Notes: generated from the sequence alone by a model not told the origin. A stretch of DNA of 64,000 bases from an uncultured bacterium (GCA_903873965.1 CAIQQO010000076.1:1-64000); one strand, 5' to 3'. Counted from the first letter of the stretch, positions 8,615 through 18,706 are shown. Translations and numbers: made by a program.

Positions 8615-8983
8615 ATGGCTAATCCGTTTTCAGCGCCCGAGGAAAGAGTGAACGTGGTGGTGTCGGTAATCAATCGCCTGCGGCTGGTGGGACGGCTCTT
8701 TATGGATCCGCGTATCCCGGTCTATCTCAAGCTCATCCCCGTCGGCTCAATAGCCTATGCCCTCATGCCCTTTGATGTCATCCCCGACGTGGTGCCTATT
8801 CTGGGGCAGCTAGACGATCTGGGAATCATTTTGCTCGCAGTCGAAGCCTTTGTGATGATGGCGCCACAGGACATCGTGCGCGAACATATAGCCCATATCC
8901 AGAATCCATCGACGCAACACACGGCCAGACCGGATGACACGATCGTCGACGGCGAATGGCACACGGTGCGCCGGGATCGATAA
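8615..8983 (+). CDS. DUF1232 (YkvA-like) small membrane protein
   Basis: A 122-residue protein with the DUF1232 signature, here PVYLKLIPVGSIAYALMPFD and DVIPDVVPILGQLDDLGII (residues 32-70), ending in an alpha-helical, charged tail. The domain is a short membrane-associated helical hairpin of unknown biochemical role. The start ATG is preceded by GAGGTG at 5 nt. It is monocistronic between divergent and convergent neighbours, so context gives no hint of function. Confidence 0.85.
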   Translation: MANPFSAPEERVNVVVSVINRLRLVGRLFMDPRIPVYLKLIPVGSIAYALMPFDVIPDVVPILGQLDDLGIILLAVEAFVMMAPQDIVREHIAHIQNPSTQHTARPDDTIVDGEWHTVRRDR

Positions 8984-9102
8984 GCTTTGACTCAACATGC
9001 CATCAATCTCCACTTTATTTCAGCGCAAATCTAGAGGCACGGACTCGCTAATTGGTGTTGCTAGCAAATATCTAGACCTTTCGCCCAACCTAACGCGCGC
9101 GC

Positions 9103-10794
9103 TTATTCTCCCTTTCCCACAACCCACGGCAGAATCATCCAATTCCGCGCCCGGCCAAAGTGCTGCCACAATGCTCGTAAGTCACTCATACCCTCTTTGG
9201 CTGCTTTGATTGTAGGCAATGCCGGTTTACGCGGTGAGGTGACCACAATGACTTGCGAGCGTATCCCTTCTGGCAGGCCTGCCAGTGCATGCGCTTTCTC
9301 TACAGCCATTGAAAAGTCGCCAAGCTCATCGACTAGTCCGCGCTCTTTCGCCATCGCGCCGGTCCAGACACGCCCGCCAGCCATGGGTTCAATCATCTCA
9401 AAAGCCAACTTGCGCCCCTCAGCCACAATGCGTTTGAAGTCATCATAAACGCGCTGAATCGACGCCGCGACAGCCATGCGTTCATCGGGGCTCAGCGACG
9501 TAGCGAGGCCATACATCCCGGCGCGTGTGCCACGTTGCAGGATCGTACTGTGCAGAAACAACTTGCGCTGCGCCTCCTGCACGTTGGGCTTCATGGTGAT
9601 GACGCCGATACTACCCGTGATGGTGAGTGGTTGCGCCATAATGCTCTGCGCCAGCGCCGCTACGTAGTAACCGCCTGAGGCTGCCACACTGCCCATATAG
9701 GCTACGACCGGCTTACGCTCACACACACGGCGCACTTCGCGCGCGATGAGATCGGACGCCAGTGCACTCCCCCCGCCAGAATCGACATACAGAATAACCG
9801 CCGCGATGTTCTCATCCTCGCCCGCATGGCGCAACGCCTGCACCACACTCTCAGCACCCGCAAAGCGATTGCCAAAAAACGGCAGGGGAATCGGCAGTGG
9901 GAATGACTGGCTGCGCCCTTCCACGATCGTGCCTTCAATCTTCACCACGCCAATTAGTTTCGTGCCACGCTCAAAATACGGGATCAACAGCGACTTGCGC
10001 ACGTCGTCATACATCGCCAGTTGAGGTGTAGCGTCAGTCTTCTCTGCAAGAAACGCCTCAAGTTCATCTTCATACAAGGTGGCATCGAGCAAACCGCACG
10101 TTTTGGCTTCGCGCGCGCCAAGCGGTGCGCCATCCACCAGCCTGCGCACTTGCTCCTCGCTCAGCCGCCGCCCCTCGGATATGCCGTGCACCAGTTCGTT
10201 AAAAGTGGCATCCAGCAGCCATTCCGCCTGCGCGCGCGACTCAGACGAGAAATCAGATTGAGCGAACTGGTCAAACGCTGACTTGAAAGGCGACACGTTC
10301 ACGACGTCAATCCCGATGCCAATCTGGTCAAGTGCGTCCTTGAAGAACAAATACTCGCGAAACAGTCCCGTAATACCCCACTCGGCGCTGGGCGGCATGA
10401 CGATCTGGTCGCAGGCACAGGCGAGATAGTACTGAAACGGACCGAACGACGTGGCGTAGGCAACCACACGCTTGCCGCAAGCGCGGAAATCAAGCACGAT
10501 CTTGCGCAGGCTTTGATAGACTGACGCTCCGGCAGCACATTCAATCTTGAGCACAACACCGTGCACGCGCGGATCGCGCCCGAGCTGCTCAAACATGCGG
10601 CGCAAGCTGCTCACGTTATGAGAATCGGGCGGCAGGACGAACCGTGCGAACGGCACGCGCGAATGCGGTTGCGGTAACTCATCAATCTCGCCGCCCAGTG
10701 ACACCAGCAGCCAAGGCGGCACGTGCTGCCTTTTGCGCAACAGATTGATCAACCCGATACGCGCTTTTCGAACAGGCAACTTCAATTTAGCCAT
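9103..10794 (-). CDS. sppA: Signal peptide peptidase SppA, long (67K) type
   Basis: Serine protease of family S49 that degrades cleaved signal peptides at the membrane. At 563 residues it is the long form with two tandem S49-like domains. The catalytic serine lies in GSVAASGGYYVAAL of the C-terminal half (about residue 370), and the general-base lysine is expected in NVSPFKSAFDQF of the N-terminal half, matching the lysine of E. coli SppA. Unlike E. coli SppA I see no clear N-terminal membrane anchor, so attachment may be peripheral. ATG at 10794 has GGGAG at 8 nt. It follows ribF by 97 nt and could be the end of the nusA operon or a separate unit. Confidence 0.88.
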   Translation of the reverse strand: MAKLKLPVRKARIGLINLLRKRQHVPPWLLVSLGGEIDELPQPHSRVPFARFVLPPDSHNVSSLRRMFEQLGRDPRVHGVVLKIECAAGASVYQSLRKIVLDFRACGKRVVAYATSFGPFQYYLACACDQIVMPPSAEWGITGLFREYLFFKDALDQIGIGIDVVNVSPFKSAFDQFAQSDFSSESRAQAEWLLDATFNELVHGISEGRRLSEEQVRRLVDGAPLGAREAKTCGLLDATLYEDELEAFLAEKTDATPQLAMYDDVRKSLLIPYFERGTKLIGVVKIEGTIVEGRSQSFPLPIPLPFFGNRFAGAESVVQALRHAGEDENIAAVILYVDSGGGSALASDLIAREVRRVCERKPVVAYMGSVAASGGYYVAALAQSIMAQPLTITGSIGVITMKPNVQEAQRKLFLHSTILQRGTRAGMYGLATSLSPDERMAVAASIQRVYDDFKRIVAEGRKLAFEMIEPMAGGRVWTGAMAKERGLVDELGDFSMAVEKAHALAGLPEGIRSQVIVVTSPRKPALPTIKAAKEGMSDLRALWQHFGRARNWMILPWVVGKGE

Positions 10795-10891
10795 GTCTTA
10801 GTCTCCCATGCCATCACAACACGAAACGCCGTGCGTGATTGCAGTGGCTTGATTACGTTTTACGCTCAATCTCCAACCTGTAGCCCAAGCT

Positions 10892-11665
10892 CTATATGAA
10901 CTCCACCACACCGGCATTGGGCGCGTTGTGTTCGCACACCATTGGATGATCCAGCAGCGCAACTCGTCCGGCGCCATCTCCCTCGGCTTGCGGTATTGTC
11001 AGAATGCGTGGTTCGCCGCACACAATTACAGAATAGCTGCCCGGCGCTGGCAGGGCATGATCGGGTGAAAAGCGAATCGTGAGTGGAGTGACCATGCTTC
11101 CGCTGAGTGTAAAGCATCGCCCCAGGCACAGATTGGCCTCATGCACATCGCCGCGCGCCAGCGCTGTCCGGATACGGGTGCTAGAAACGCTTGCAACGCC
11201 GGCATTGATTGGCGCCAGTACATTGACAGCAAAACCATTTTCAGCGCCCTGAGCGCGCAGATAGGTCGCGTCTCCCTGGCGTTGATTGCCCAGCGCAAAA
11301 TCGTGGCCAATCCACAAACTGGACATGCGCAGATGCTTAAGCATCAATTGCATGAATTCGGCGGCCGTAATCCGAATCGTTTCACGCGTAAACGTGATAA
11401 AGATCAGGATGTCAACGCCGATCAATTGCATCTGGCGCGCCTTCTCTTCGGGCAGGGTCAGATAAGCCGGTGGTGTGCGCCCCATGACCACGCGCGGATG
11501 CGGAAAAAAGGAAACGACGGCAGCCGGGACGCCGCGCGTATGCGCGTCATCAACCAGCGCCCGCAATAGCGCCTGATGTCCCAGATGTACGCCATCGTAG
11601 GTACCGACGGTGCAAACGGAACCGGCTGGACACTCTATCTCGGTGAATGAATGAAATAGCTGCAT
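10892..11665 (-). CDS. ribF: FAD synthetase (RibF) with truncated riboflavin kinase domain
   Basis: N-terminal FMN adenylyltransferase domain is clear: VGTYDGVHLGHQALL (nucleotide-binding HxGH), VVSFFPHPR, LWIGHDFALG, and SSTRIRTALARGDV near residue 180. In canonical bifunctional RibF (about 300-320 residues) a riboflavin kinase domain of about 125 residues follows. Here only about 70 residues follow and the expected GR.LGFPTAN motif is missing after LGRCFTLSG; the rest is a short beta-rich piece. The protein may therefore only make FAD from FMN, or the kinase half may be non-functional. It sits 14 nt after truB in the nusA-infB operon, the usual place for ribF. Confidence 0.82.
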   Translation of the reverse strand: MQLFHSFTEIECPAGSVCTVGTYDGVHLGHQALLRALVDDAHTRGVPAAVVSFFPHPRVVMGRTPPAYLTLPEEKARQMQLIGVDILIFITFTRETIRITAAEFMQLMLKHLRMSSLWIGHDFALGNQRQGDATYLRAQGAENGFAVNVLAPINAGVASVSSTRIRTALARGDVHEANLCLGRCFTLSGSMVTPLTIRFSPDHALPAPGSYSVIVCGEPRILTIPQAEGDGAGRVALLDHPMVCEHNAPNAGVVEFI

Positions 11666-11679
11666 AGACCCGTGTTGTG

Positions 11680-12636
11680 CTATAGCGTATTGTCTTTGTG
11701 AAACACCTTGACCGGCTTTACCATTCCTGTCGCCGGGTTAAACTCGCCAATAGCAATAAAATCTCCCGCCGCTGAGTCGTTATAAACGCGACACGGACAC
11801 GGAGCGTCGGCGCTTGAATCCACCTGGCTCGTTATCGACGCGTCAGGGTTGGCAGTTGCCAAGCCACCTGAAACGGTCTGTCCCAGCAGTAATCGTTGTG
11901 ACGCGGCAGCATTGAGGTGACATGCAGGGAAATGATCAACGGCGCGATCTTTGGGTAATAGATGCTCAGTCCAGCGCCCCTCGGCAGCGGCGTGCTGGAG
12001 CGTTTCAAGCGTAACGGCGGCGGCCAGCGTAAACGGGCCACTCTGTTCGCGGCGTAATGACACCAGATGCGCACCACACCCCAGCATCTCGCCGACATCG
12101 CGCGCCACGGCACGCACGTAGGTGCCGGCAGTGCACGTCATCTGCAGATCAATGCATGTGGCGTCCGTCGCCATGGTGAGTGCCAGTGCGATGATATGCA
12201 CCGGGCGCGCCTGCAGGTCTACCGTCTCACCACTACGCGCCAGCTTATAAGCGCGCTTCCCGCCAATTTGAATAGCTGAGAACTGCGGAGGGATTTGTTG
12301 AATGTGTCCGGTAAAGGCCACGCGCGCGCGCGCGATGGCGTCGGGGGTGATAATCACATCGCGCCTCTCAACCACCTCGCCATCCAGATCGTCTGTATTG
12401 GTGCGTTCACCCAGCTTCATCCGCCCGGAATAGCGCTTGATCTCGCCCAGCAGGTATTCACTCAGGCGCGTCGCGTTGCCCACGCATAAAATCAACAAAC
12501 CCGTGGCAAACGGGTCGAGGGTACCAGCATGGCCAATCGCCCGAATGCCGATGATGCGCCGCACGCGCGCGACCACGTCGTGCGACGACACGCCCTGCGG
12601 CTTATCAATCAGCAACAGACCGTCGGGAGTACTCAC
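11680..12636 (-). CDS. truB: tRNA pseudouridine(55) synthase TruB
   Basis: Modifies U55 in the T loop of tRNAs to pseudouridine. The 318-residue protein starts LLIDKPQGVSSHDVV and has the catalytic aspartate in GHAGTLDPFATG (about residue 43), followed by KRYSGRMKLGERTNTDD and the CTAGTYVRAVARDVG motif. The start is GTG at 12636, overlapping the nrnA stop by 4 nt (GTGA), so the two are translationally coupled. The C-terminal region beyond residue 240 is a short PUA-like extension. Neighbours rbfA-nrnA-truB-ribF follow the classical order. Confidence 0.95.
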   Translation of the reverse strand: MSTPDGLLLIDKPQGVSSHDVVARVRRIIGIRAIGHAGTLDPFATGLLILCVGNATRLSEYLLGEIKRYSGRMKLGERTNTDDLDGEVVERRDVIITPDAIARARVAFTGHIQQIPPQFSAIQIGGKRAYKLARSGETVDLQARPVHIIALALTMATDATCIDLQMTCTAGTYVRAVARDVGEMLGCGAHLVSLRREQSGPFTLAAAVTLETLQHAAAEGRWTEHLLPKDRAVDHFPACHLNAAASQRLLLGQTVSGGLATANPDASITSQVDSSADAPCPCRVYNDSAAGDFIAIGEFNPATGMVKPVKVFHKDNTL

Positions 12637-13685
12637 GTTTCACGAATCATACGACGCAATCGAGACAGCACACGATTGACGGTATCACGCATCGGGCCAG
12701 GCAACGTGCAACCTGCCGCTGCTGCATGGCCTCCACCGCCAAACTCAAATGCCACCTGTGATACATCGTAACCAGGAGCACTGCGCAATCCTACTTCCAC
12801 GCTGCCATCGACCAGTTCGACGAACACGGCCGCCACATGTGCTTCCATCGACGTGATCAACGTGCCGACCAGGCCTGCATCGCCGCGATCTTCCTTCACG
12901 CCAAGGTCTTTGCGCATCTTGCGCGTGATGGTGGCATACACAATGCCATCCTCAAGCTGCGATGTCACAATGCCGTTAGCCAGAAAGCGGATCGAGTCGT
13001 ATGAGCGCAATACTAAGGCCCGGCGTGTGATCTCGGGCATCGACGCGCCTGCGCGCATCAATTCCATCGCGATCGACAGGGTTTCTGGCGTGGTGGATGA
13101 TGTGCGGAACGCCAGTGTGTCGGTGATGATACCCGTCAGTAACGCTGCTGCTATCTCCGATCCGATGCGCACATCCAGTCGTCGAAGCAGTCGATAAATC
13201 ACTTCCGCTGATGAAGATGCGCTCGAATCGACCACGTTGACCGACCCGAACATCGTGTTTGTGATGTGATGATCAAAGACTACCAGCGGTAGCCGTCCAT
13301 GCTGCACGGGCAGGAAGATAGAACCCAACCGCTGCAGGTCGCTGGCATCAATCGATACCATCAGGTCGAAATTACCTTCACCACTCAGCCGGATGTCATG
13401 CACGCCATGTAGATAATCGAAGCGCGAATGCGCCGGATCCTGGCATGCAACAGTGACCGTTTTTCCAAGGCTTTGCATGGCGTGCCCAAAGGCCAGCAGG
13501 CTGCCAATGGCATCACCATCAGGCGCCAGGTGGGTGACGGCCAGGATGCGCTGGGCGCGCCGTAGATAACCTTCAGCCTCGATCCACGCCTGCATGTTGC
13601 TACGGCGCTCGCCCTCTTCTGAATCAGGGAATTGCTGCAGGCCAGCCTCGCTGTCTGCACCGTTCACGGTGTATGGAGTCGACAT
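12633..13685 (-). CDS. nrnA: DHH/DHHA1 phosphoesterase NrnA (nanoRNase/pAp phosphatase)
   Basis: Cytoplasmic enzyme that degrades very short RNA oligonucleotides and dephosphorylates 3'-phosphoadenosine 5'-phosphate. The 350-residue protein shows VTHLAPDGDAIGS (motif I metal ligands), SIDASD, FDHHITN (DHH) and the DHHA1 motif GGGGHAAAAGC near the C-terminus. An N-terminal extension of about 30 polar residues precedes the fold, and the internal ATG encoding MQAWIEAEG is an alternative start. ATG 13685 overlaps the rbfA stop codon by one base, favouring the longer form by coupling. Its location between rbfA and truB is typical of many Gram-positive-type operons. Confidence 0.9.
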   Translation of the reverse strand: MSTPYTVNGADSEAGLQQFPDSEEGERRSNMQAWIEAEGYLRRAQRILAVTHLAPDGDAIGSLLAFGHAMQSLGKTVTVACQDPAHSRFDYLHGVHDIRLSGEGNFDLMVSIDASDLQRLGSIFLPVQHGRLPLVVFDHHITNTMFGSVNVVDSSASSSAEVIYRLLRRLDVRIGSEIAAALLTGIITDTLAFRTSSTTPETLSIAMELMRAGASMPEITRRALVLRSYDSIRFLANGIVTSQLEDGIVYATITRKMRKDLGVKEDRGDAGLVGTLITSMEAHVAAVFVELVDGSVEVGLRSAPGYDVSQVAFEFGGGGHAAAAGCTLPGPMRDTVNRVLSRLRRMIRET

Positions 13686-14173
13686 TATTCTTTTTGCTCG
13701 CTATCGCCGGTGTCCGAGCCACGGACGGCTTCTGAGCCGCCGCCATCTTCCGGACTATCGCTGGTATTCGGCTTAATTTCGGTTTCCGGACTATTGCCGG
13801 ACTCTGGCGCTGTTCGCATGCGGGCGGCTTCTTTCTCTTTCAGCTCATCCAGCAGATCTGATACGCGCGCACCCTGCTCCATTGATGGATCGAACACAAA
13901 GACCAACTCCGGCGTGTGGCGTGTGTGCAGGTGAATGCCTAGTTCATGCCGCAACCAGCCCCCGGCGCTTTCCAGACCGCTCGCAGCCTGCTCGCGCGCT
14001 TTTTCATCACCGATAAGGCTATAATACACCTTGGCATGGCGCGTGTCCGACGTCACCGCAACATCAGTCACGCTCACACCAGATACGCGCGGGTCTTTCA
14101 AACGCGTCTCGATCAGCATCGACAAATGTTGTCGTACCAGTTCACTAACGCGCCTTTCATACTTTTTACTCAT
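13685..14173 (-). CDS. rbfA: Ribosome-binding factor A with acidic tail
   Basis: Small KH-like 30S maturation factor that acts on the 16S rRNA 5' helix. Residues 1-115 contain family landmarks: RRVSELVRQHLSMLIETRL, DPRVSGVSVTDVAVTSD and AKVYYSLIG, then GGWLRHELG and PELVFVFDPSMEQGARV. A tail of about 45 residues rich in Ser, Glu, Asp and Pro follows, making it longer (162) than the usual 120. It ends one base into nrnA and starts 22 nt after infB. The tail is low complexity and probably disordered. Confidence 0.94.
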   Translation of the reverse strand: MSKKYERRVSELVRQHLSMLIETRLKDPRVSGVSVTDVAVTSDTRHAKVYYSLIGDEKAREQAASGLESAGGWLRHELGIHLHTRHTPELVFVFDPSMEQGARVSDLLDELKEKEAARMRTAPESGNSPETEIKPNTSDSPEDGGGSEAVRGSDTGDSEQKE

Positions 14174-14195
14174 TCAATTCGCTTCCGCACTGCGT

Positions 14196-16163
14196 CTACT
14201 TGTACTCTTCAACAAAGATCTCAAGTATATCGCCCGACTTGTACTCGGTATACCCTTCAATGCCCATACCGCATTCGAAACCCTGGCGCACTTCCTGCGC
14301 ATCGTCGGTCAGGCGCTTGAGAGAATTGACCACACCCGCAGCCACTTCAGTCCCACCGCGCATAACACGCGCCTTCGCGCCGCGTTGTACCACACCACTG
14401 CGGACGATCACTCCGGCCACGTTGCCGACCTTGTTGATCTTGAACACCTGGCGTACTTCCGCAGAGCCGATCACACGTTGAATCAGCTTGGGCGAGAGCA
14501 TGCCCTTCATCGCTAGTTCCACATCCTCGATCATCTTGTAGATGACTTCGTAGGTGCGCACGTCAACGATATTGGATTCGGCCTTGCGGCGCGCCGCATT
14601 ATCCATGCTGACTTCAAACCCGAGGATGACGGCGCCGGCTGCAGCGGCCAAGTCCACATCAGACTCGGTAATACCACCGATGCCGCGCATGATAATCTCG
14701 AGGTGCACTTCGCTGCCTTCAGTGTTTAGCCGTTCGAGCGATTCAATAATGGGCGGCAATGTCCCCTGGTTATCGGCTTTGACGATCAGCAGTAGTTTCT
14801 TGGCTTTGCCCGCTTTGGCCTGCGCAAAGTATTCGGCCAATGTTGTAGCGCGGGCAGGCGTCAGTTCCTTCGCTGTCGCCGCGCTGTTCTGTCCGGCCAT
14901 CACGCGCGCGATCTTGTCATCTTCAACCACTTCAAGCACATCGCCGGCCACCGGCACATCGGACATGCCGATGATGCTGACAGGGGTGGAAGGTCCGGCC
15001 TTTTTGATGCGGTGGCCACGGAAATCGAACATGGCGCGCACACGCCCATATACCTTGCCGATGACAAAGGCATCACCAAGGTTGAGTGAGCCGTTTTGAA
15101 TCAGCACTGTCGCCAGGGCGCCCTTGGATTTGTCCAGTTCGGCCTCAATCACGGTGCCGATGGCAGGCCGGTCAGGATTAGCCCGGATGCTGTCAAGTGA
15201 GTCTGCAACAAGCAGAATGCCTTCGATCAGGTCTTCGATACCCTTGCGCAGTTTCGCCGAAACGGGGACGATCATCGTATCGCCACCCCAGTCATCAGGC
15301 ATCAACCCGGCATCAGCCAGTTGTTGTTTCACCAGGTCGGGGTTCGCATTCGACTTGTCGATCTTGTTCATGGCGACAATAATCGGCACCTGTGCAGCTT
15401 TGGCGTGAGCAATCGCCTCACGCGTTTGCGGCATGACGCCGTCGTCGGCCGCAACCACCAGCACTGCGACATCGGTAACTGAAGCGCCGCGCGCGCGCAT
15501 AGCGGTAAACGCCTCGTGGCCGGGTGTGTCAAGGAAGGTGACCTTGCGCCCATCGTGTTCTACCTGGTAGGCGCCCACGTGTTGGGTGATGCCGCCGGCT
15601 TCACCCGCTGCCACATTGGTCTTACGAATGGCATCGAGTAGCGACGTCTTGCCATGGTCAACATGGCCCATTACGGTCACCACGGGCGGACGATTGTCGC
15701 GCATTTCGGCAGACTCGCGGGCCAGAATGCGTTGTCGCAACGTGGTGGGGCGAGTTGGAGTGGGTTTGCCCGTGGTCGGGTCCATTACCACTGCTGCCTC
15801 TTCCTGTACGGGCACAACAATTTGCTTCTGCTTGGCCTCGTAGCCAAATGCTTCAGAGACAATCGCAGCCGTGTCGAAATCCAGTTGCTGGTTAATGTTC
15901 GCCATCACGCCGTTGTTCATCAATTCACGGATGACGTTGATTGGGCTGACATTCACCAGCAAAGCAAATTCACGAACGGTGATGGACTCAGGCAGTTCCA
16001 CTATTTTCTTTTCAGGCTTGCGCTCGGGCTGGGGTTGCCTGCGGTCAGACTGTGAGGAACCACGATTTGAACCTGGTCCTCGCCCTTGAGAACCCCCACC
16101 GCGATTGTCGCGGCCCGGCGCCGGGCTTGCCGGCTTTGCGGAATCTTTTGCTAAGATCGCCAT
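14196..16163 (-). CDS. infB: Translation initiation factor IF-2
   Basis: GTPase that positions formyl-Met-tRNA on the ribosome. The 655-residue product has a short basic/Gly/Pro-rich N-terminus, an IF2-N domain ([20 protein letters not shown], about residues 55-75), then the G domain: G1 [16 protein letters not shown]3 DTPGHEAF, G4 NKIDK, followed by domains II-IV ending in [18 protein letters not shown]. The N-terminal region is much shorter than in enterobacteria, as is common in many phyla. ATG 16163 has GAGAGG 8 nt upstream; an in-frame GTG at 16172 overlaps that site. A 13-bp hairpin lies 90 nt upstream, between ylxR and infB. Confidence 0.96.
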   Translation of the reverse strand: MAILAKDSAKPASPAPGRDNRGGGSQGRGPGSNRGSSQSDRRQPQPERKPEKKIVELPESITVREFALLVNVSPINVIRELMNNGVMANINQQLDFDTAAIVSEAFGYEAKQKQIVVPVQEEAAVVMDPTTGKPTPTRPTTLRQRILARESAEMRDNRPPVVTVMGHVDHGKTSLLDAIRKTNVAAGEAGGITQHVGAYQVEHDGRKVTFLDTPGHEAFTAMRARGASVTDVAVLVVAADDGVMPQTREAIAHAKAAQVPIIVAMNKIDKSNANPDLVKQQLADAGLMPDDWGGDTMIVPVSAKLRKGIEDLIEGILLVADSLDSIRANPDRPAIGTVIEAELDKSKGALATVLIQNGSLNLGDAFVIGKVYGRVRAMFDFRGHRIKKAGPSTPVSIIGMSDVPVAGDVLEVVEDDKIARVMAGQNSAATAKELTPARATTLAEYFAQAKAGKAKKLLLIVKADNQGTLPPIIESLERLNTEGSEVHLEIIMRGIGGITESDVDLAAAAGAVILGFEVSMDNAARRKAESNIVDVRTYEVIYKMIEDVELAMKGMLSPKLIQRVIGSAEVRQVFKINKVGNVAGVIVRSGVVQRGAKARVMRGGTEVAAGVVNSLKRLTDDAQEVRQGFECGMGIEGYTEYKSGDILEIFVEEYK

Positions 16164-16252
16164 ATACGCCACCTCTCCATTGCAACCAGGATCAAATGAA
16201 ACCCTATCAGGATCTCACGCCCTGGTTATACCAATTAACCTGTCAATAGCAA

Positions 16253-16284
16253 ACACAACGCAGGCCGATGAGCCTGCGTTGTGT
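16253..16284 (-). other. 13-bp hairpin between ylxR and infB
   Basis: ACACAACGCAGGC (16253-16265) pairs perfectly with GCCTGCGTTGTGT (16272-16284) around a 6-nt loop. In the operon direction it follows ylxR and precedes infB by about 90 nt. No good T tract follows on the minus strand (TTGCTATTG), so it looks more like a processing or partial-attenuation structure than a full terminator. A second weaker hairpin (GAGAC/GTCTC near 16337-16356) lies just upstream. Confidence 0.6.
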
Positions 16285-16407
16285 GGATATGCACAATGCT
16301 TATTTAACGAGCGAGCTTAACTACCGCTCTATGATGGAGACGCTTACAGTGTCTCTGTCATCGTTAAGCTCCAGAAACCAATCGGCTCATAAACTGTCGG
16401 ATTCATG

Positions 16408-16695
16408 CTATTGAAATTGACTGAAAAAAGCCACAATGGCTTCGATATCCTCTTTCAACACGGGCTGCTCAAACTCAGCCTCAAATCGTCTATTCTTGAT
16501 CGCCGCTTCGGCGGCTGCTTTACTCTTGGACAGATACACACCGCGGCTGCCACTCAACTTGCCAGTCAGGTCAACAACAATGTGACCCTCACTTGTACGC
16601 ACCAAGCGAACCATTTCGCGCTTGGGATGCTGGGTACGCGTTCCAATGCACGTGCGCATCGGAACATGCTTTACCCGCAGCGGACTACTCTTCAT
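16408..16695 (-). CDS. rnpM: YlxR family protein (RNase P modulator RnpM, DUF448)
   Basis: Small basic RNA-binding protein encoded between nusA and infB in many bacteria; the B. subtilis member modulates RNase P. The 95-residue form starting at ATG 16695 carries the family opening PMRTCIGTRTQHPKREMVRL and the GRGVYL-like element SRGVYLSKSKAAAEAAIKN. The usual second Cys of the RTCxxC motif is Thr here. The longer frame to 16773 lies inside nusA coding sequence, so the internal ATG is chosen; it overlaps the end of nusA by about 11 nt, indicating coupling. Confidence 0.88.
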   Translation of the reverse strand: MKSSPLRVKHVPMRTCIGTRTQHPKREMVRLVRTSEGHIVVDLTGKLSGSRGVYLSKSKAAAEAAIKNRRFEAEFEQPVLKEDIEAIVAFFSQFQ

Positions 16696-18706
16696 CGATC
16701 TCGTCGAGTATATCGCCGGTACGTCCTGGTTTTCGACTGCGCTGGACAACTGTCCTGCCCAGATCTTCATCATATACTAACACACGATCGCGACCGACCT
16801 TCTTGCCTTTGTCCTTATCCTTATCTTTCTTCTTGGCCGCAGTCTTGGCCGCAGCGCCTGGTCCGGTCTCGTCGCCATCTTCAGTTGCGCCCATGGCTTC
16901 CAGGAATATCTGCTCCGGAGAGCGCTCCTCGACCTCTTCAACAACAGTGATCTCTTCCACAGAAGTGGCGTCCACTGCGGGTAAAACAGCTTCCGCAGAC
17001 ACAGCATCAACTGGCGCCGTAGTCTGGACTTGATCCTCACTGACGCTTGCCACCTGCTCACTGCCTTCTACTTCAACAGCCTCCACCGAAGGCACTGTCT
17101 CAGTCGCATCCGCATCCACAACAGTTTCAAAAACAGCCTGCTCAGGCTCAATAGTCATAACCTGACCGATCACTTTGTCAAGTGACACCTTGATTTCGGT
17201 GAGTGCTTTGGATCCGACGCCCTCAATCGAAAGCAAACCTTCATCGCCGCGCACGCGTCGTTCCATCAACTGGCCAATCGACAGCACGCCAGCAGCAATA
17301 ATGTGCTGCATTACACGGGGTGAAAGACCCAACTGCTCAATCGGCATGTTGTAGCTCTGGCGCGGGATGGCAGCCATAGCCGCATTGCGCGCTTCCTGCT
17401 TGACGGTCGGCGCGCCCACATCGAGTTTGGAGTCGATAATGGCTAACTTGTCGCTGCCATCGCGCATTCGGGCAGCCGAGTAACCATACACACTGTCGAG
17501 TGTGCGCTTCACAATCAAAAATTCTTCCGGTGACAGCGCCACGGGCATGGCGCGTTGGCGCACCAGAGTTTCGCGCAGCGTTGGGACGGATTGCACAACT
17601 TCATGCCCAACCCACTCACGCAGTGCAGCACTATCAGCTATGCGCACGAGCGCCTCGCTCAATGCCTCGCTACCACTCTTAATATCGATGTGCCAGCCGG
17701 TTAGCTTTGCAGCTAGCCGCGCATTTTGACCTTCACGCCCAATCGCCAGCGACAACTGATCATCCGGCACGATAACCGTGCCACTCTTCATGTCCTTCGC
17801 GTCAAGGCTGGGATGAACAGCGAGTACTTTGGCTGGCCCAAGCGCCTTGGTGATGAAGACGGTGGGGTCCGCGCTCCATTCGATGACATCGATCTTCTCG
17901 CCGTTGAGTTCATTCACGATGCCCTGAACACGCGTGCCACGCTGCCCGACGCATGCGCCAACGGGGTCAATACCTTCACCGTTCGCGGCGACGGCCACTT
18001 TCGAGCGAGAGCCGGGTTCACGAGCGATCGACTTGATCTCGACCTGATTCTTTGCGATCTCCGGCACTTCAATCTCAAGAAGGCGACGCAGCATATTCTT
18101 ATGGGCGCGCGAAAGCATGATCTGGGGCCCGCGACTGGTGCGCTTGACCTCAGTGACAAAGGCGCGCAGGCGTTGCTGGGTTTCCAGACGCTCGCCGGGA
18201 ATCTGCTCTTTGCGCGGCAAAATGCCCTCGGCACGGCCGAGGTTCAAGACTAGTCCGGCAGGCGTAACGCTCTGGATAACGCCGTGCACGATCTCGCCTT
18301 CTCGCTCTGCAAAGGTGTTGTACTGGAAATCGCGCTCAGCTTCGCGCAGTTTCTGCACGATCATCTGTTTGACATTCTGGGCCGCAATGCGCCCGAAGTC
18401 CTTTACCGTTACGTCAACCATCATCAGGTCGCCGATTTCGGCATCTGCCTTTTCCAGTTTTGCTTCTTCGATCGAGACTTCAGTGCGATCGTCGATGACA
18501 GCCTCGACCACTTCTTTTTCGACAAGCACTTTCATATCGCCCTTGTCAATATCCACTTTGACGTCCACATTCTGGGCGGTCATGATATTGGCATTCTTGC
18601 GATATGACGTGACTAACGCACTCTCTAAGACCTGCGTGATGATCTCACGCGGTAGGTTGCGTTCCGAACAGATTTGGTTTAAAGCTAATGTAAACTCGCT
18701 CTTCAT
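16685..18706 (-). CDS. nusA: Transcription termination/antitermination factor NusA with long acidic C-terminus
   Basis: RNA polymerase-associated factor controlling pausing and termination. Order of domains in 673 residues: N-terminal RNAP-binding domain (FTLALNQICSERNLPREI), S1 (GEIVHGVIQSVTPAGLVLNL, about 135-200), KH1 and KH2 (VGACVGQRGTRVQGI; LAIGREGQNARLAAKLTGW), then an extra region with a helix-hairpin-helix (SIEGVGSKALTEI, about 520) and a long Glu/Val-rich acidic segment ending with a Lys/Asp repeat. The tail makes it much longer than the usual 350-500. ATG 18706 has AGGAG 8 nt upstream. It opens the operon behind a strong promoter and a leader hairpin; rimP, the usual upstream partner, is absent. 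Confidence 0.95.
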   Translation of the reverse strand: MKSEFTLALNQICSERNLPREIITQVLESALVTSYRKNANIMTAQNVDVKVDIDKGDMKVLVEKEVVEAVIDDRTEVSIEEAKLEKADAEIGDLMMVDVTVKDFGRIAAQNVKQMIVQKLREAERDFQYNTFAEREGEIVHGVIQSVTPAGLVLNLGRAEGILPRKEQIPGERLETQQRLRAFVTEVKRTSRGPQIMLSRAHKNMLRRLLEIEVPEIAKNQVEIKSIAREPGSRSKVAVAANGEGIDPVGACVGQRGTRVQGIVNELNGEKIDVIEWSADPTVFITKALGPAKVLAVHPSLDAKDMKSGTVIVPDDQLSLAIGREGQNARLAAKLTGWHIDIKSGSEALSEALVRIADSAALREWVGHEVVQSVPTLRETLVRQRAMPVALSPEEFLIVKRTLDSVYGYSAARMRDGSDKLAIIDSKLDVGAPTVKQEARNAAMAAIPRQSYNMPIEQLGLSPRVMQHIIAAGVLSIGQLMERRVRGDEGLLSIEGVGSKALTEIKVSLDKVIGQVMTIEPEQAVFETVVDADATETVPSVEAVEVEGSEQVASVSEDQVQTTAPVDAVSAEAVLPAVDATSVEEITVVEEVEERSPEQIFLEAMGATEDGDETGPGAAAKTAAKKKDKDKDKGKKVGRDRVLVYDEDLGRTVVQRSRKPGRTGDILDEIDEE

